Assembly (NCBI GenBank): GCA_034509425.1
Contig: JAVTVJ010000023.1
Coordinates: 1,302,001 to 1,366,000, forward strand
Source of the DNA: Eopsaltria australis
Taxonomy: Eukaryota > Chordata > Aves > Passeriformes > Petroicidae
Direction: 5' to 3'
DNA length: 64,000 nucleotides
Made by a program: the position numbers and the translations under genes. The notes under the pieces were generated by a model. That model made no database searches. It was not told the origin of the DNA and saw nothing but the letters and a program-made list of their open reading frames with translations. This document shows, one piece after another, positions 61,986 through 64,000 of the stretch (its first letter is position 1; each line of letters starts with the position of its first letter).

Positions 61986-64000
61986 TAAAACCAAAAATAA
62001 TCTGCTTTATAATACAGAATATGTTAGAAACTGTAAGCTACATAATCAGCATTGCCCTGCCTGCAGGATACAAACGGGACATCAGACCTGGGGGGCAGGG
62101 AAGGGGATTCTGGGGAGTTTAGAATTTTGCCCTGATGGAATTCACAGATTTCTGTGCTAAAAATACATTCCCATAGTGCTGTTGGCCTAAACAAAACTAC
62201 TGAAATGAGCCAGAGAAGGCGGCAGTGCTCCCAAGGGGCCCTTTCCTGGGAGCACATCCACCAGGGATTTTAGGAGCATCCTCACTGAGGGATAGGAGGT
62301 GAAATAGTGCTGCATGTCCCAAACTGTGCTTTCCCCCTGAAATGAGACTTAACTTTGGGAGGACATGGCCCTACAGACCCTGTCTGTGTAGCCACATGCT
62401 TGCCCACACCACCAGTGCTGTAAGCCTGTGGAAAGAAATGGGATGTGCAATTAAATTGTGACACCTTGGCAAGGAGGGCACCGGGGGTTCCAAGTGTCAC
62501 CACTTTGGCAGCCAGGGTGGAACGGCTCCAGCCAAGCTCCTGTCCCACACAACACTGACATTATTGAGCTGTTGCTACACAGATAATTTGTGAAACTGGC
62601 AGAACTCCAGCTCTGGTGATTCCCTCTCCTCAGCTGCAATTAAAGCTGGGCTGTCAGCCCATGCTGTTTTAAGAAACACCAGTTTACAGCCCACGAAGGA
62701 CAGCTACAGCTTTCACCTCCCAAATATATTTATTCATGCACAGTTTATGTTTGGGGTATTCAAAACAGAAGTTCAGTTCTCCCCTTCATCCTGGACCATG
62801 AACTGGTTCTCTGTAAAGTTCCTCCACCCCTGTTATTTTTAAATACCTAAATGACCATAAAACACAGGGAAAACATTGGTATGTGCCAGGTGCTGAAAAT
62901 AAGCACCATGCTTCAAACATCCTTTGATAAACAGCAGATGAAACAGATTCCTTTCATGGTGCTTTTGCTGGGGCAAGACTCCTGCTGAACTTCCTGGGAT
63001 TCTGGAAGGGGTCTGTAAAATGAGGGAAGCCTCACTGGAGACCATCTATAAATTCCACTGTTTGTAACAGACTGCTTTAACATGCACACATGTGAGAGGA
63101 GGGCAGGTGAGGGCTGTGGCAAGTTTTCTTAAATTTTCAGGTGCTATAAAAAAATGCAATAATTTCATTAATAAAATGACACCAAGAAGCAGACCCTGGG
63201 GTAACGGTCTTTTAAAATTTGTTACAGCAGCACACAGACCCAGTTTTACCTCTATTTGAATAAAGCTCTCCAGTGTGCAGATGGGCTGTGTGAGAGGAGC
63301 AGGGATGGGCTCCTGTAACAAGACCAATCCACGAGGAAAGAAGAGAGGAGAGGAAGCAACAGAGTCCTGAGGACAAGAAATGCCCCATGCCCCAGGAACA
63401 GCTCTGCCCTCCAGATCCTCCCTCAGCTTCTCCCACCCAGCACATCTGGCTGTGGGTTTTTCCATGCCAAGGCATTTTTCTCCCTCTTCAGTAAAGGCTT
63501 GTTGATGACATTAAACTGTGATATTTTGCTTCAATCTTCTATATTTCCAATGTATGTGAAGCCACATGGGTTTAAGTCATTTCTGACTTGAGCTAATACT
63601 ACAGGGCATTTAGCTATATTGGTAGATAAAGATAAGTACCACTTGTTAGAAACAATGACAAAATTTCAACTTTATTTTTATTTGAAACCTTCAGTTTATC
63701 CTGACAAGAGTCAATAATGTTTCTATCAAAGCCTTCATTAGAAAGGGTTTCTCAGACCAACGGCAGATTTTCTAATTAAACCACATACCCCATCTCATGT
63801 GGAGAAACAACCTCCTTTGTTAGGACATTGCACAGGAGATGCCCATCCATTTGATTCAGCTCTGCTTGCTTTCCCACATCTGAAGGGGGAAACTCATTAC
63901 TTTCAGAGTCCTCTGTCTTGTTTATCTCTGTCATTGTCTTGGGGGACAAGAAAAAGAAGGAAAATTGTCCTGACAGATCTGAAAAGGGCTTTGTACAATT
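61986..64000. other. Upstream flank to window end, no gene seen
   Basis: Unique sequence. Minus-strand frames of 139 codons (63046-63465) and less show no domains, signal peptide or splice partners that I can support. Confidence 0.45.

Noticed and set aside
1..64000. CRISPR arrays, bacterial operons, tRNA or rRNA genes
   Set aside because: The direct repeats are minisatellites and microsatellites without spacers, and no tRNA or rRNA signature was seen on either strand.

Overview
The window looks like avian, probably songbird, nuclear DNA. It carries many fragments of CR1 LINEs, two LTR-type repeats of kinds common in birds, and AT-rich unique sequence with no operons or bacterial signals. 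Most open reading frames in it are chance or repeat-derived. One protein-coding gene can be assembled confidently.

That gene is OPN5 (neuropsin, Opn5m type), on the minus strand. It has six coding exons at 31480-31351, 25155-25036, 20975-20805, 18423-18089, 15941-15706 and 14203-14140. All introns are GT-AG and every splice keeps the frame. The result is a 351-residue opsin, or 354 if a start codon three codons upstream is used. The retinal-attachment lysine falls at residue 296. The DRY, WxP and NPxxY motifs, the disulfide cysteines and the palmitoylation-type cysteines are present. A further acceptor at 31504-31505 suggests the 5' UTR continues on an upstream exon. A well-formed candidate lies at 42021-41941, but nothing proves the link.

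The most unusual structure is at the 3' end of OPN5. A 50-bp minisatellite with exactly six copies (14201-14500) begins inside the terminal exon and runs into the last intron. Each copy carries a full 3' splice-site module: a branch-like TGAC, a pyrimidine tract and CCCCACAG. Only the copy next to the exon yields the 20-residue tail. Splicing to any other copy reaches TGA after only four to five new residues. The array could therefore control opsin C-terminal length, and copy number could vary between individuals.

Layout: 1-14139 is downstream flank with one clear CR1. 14140-31503 is OPN5, with CR1 copies in introns 1, 2 and 3. 31504-64000 is upstream flank with no recognisable protein-coding gene. 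The flank contains a CR1 close to exon 1, several more CR1 copies, an LTR-derived GC-rich block (about 45890-46660) that explains the longest ORF, a 1.65-kb LTR-like element with target-site duplication (47420-49068), two exon-like non-coding segments near 41-42 kb, and simple repeats.
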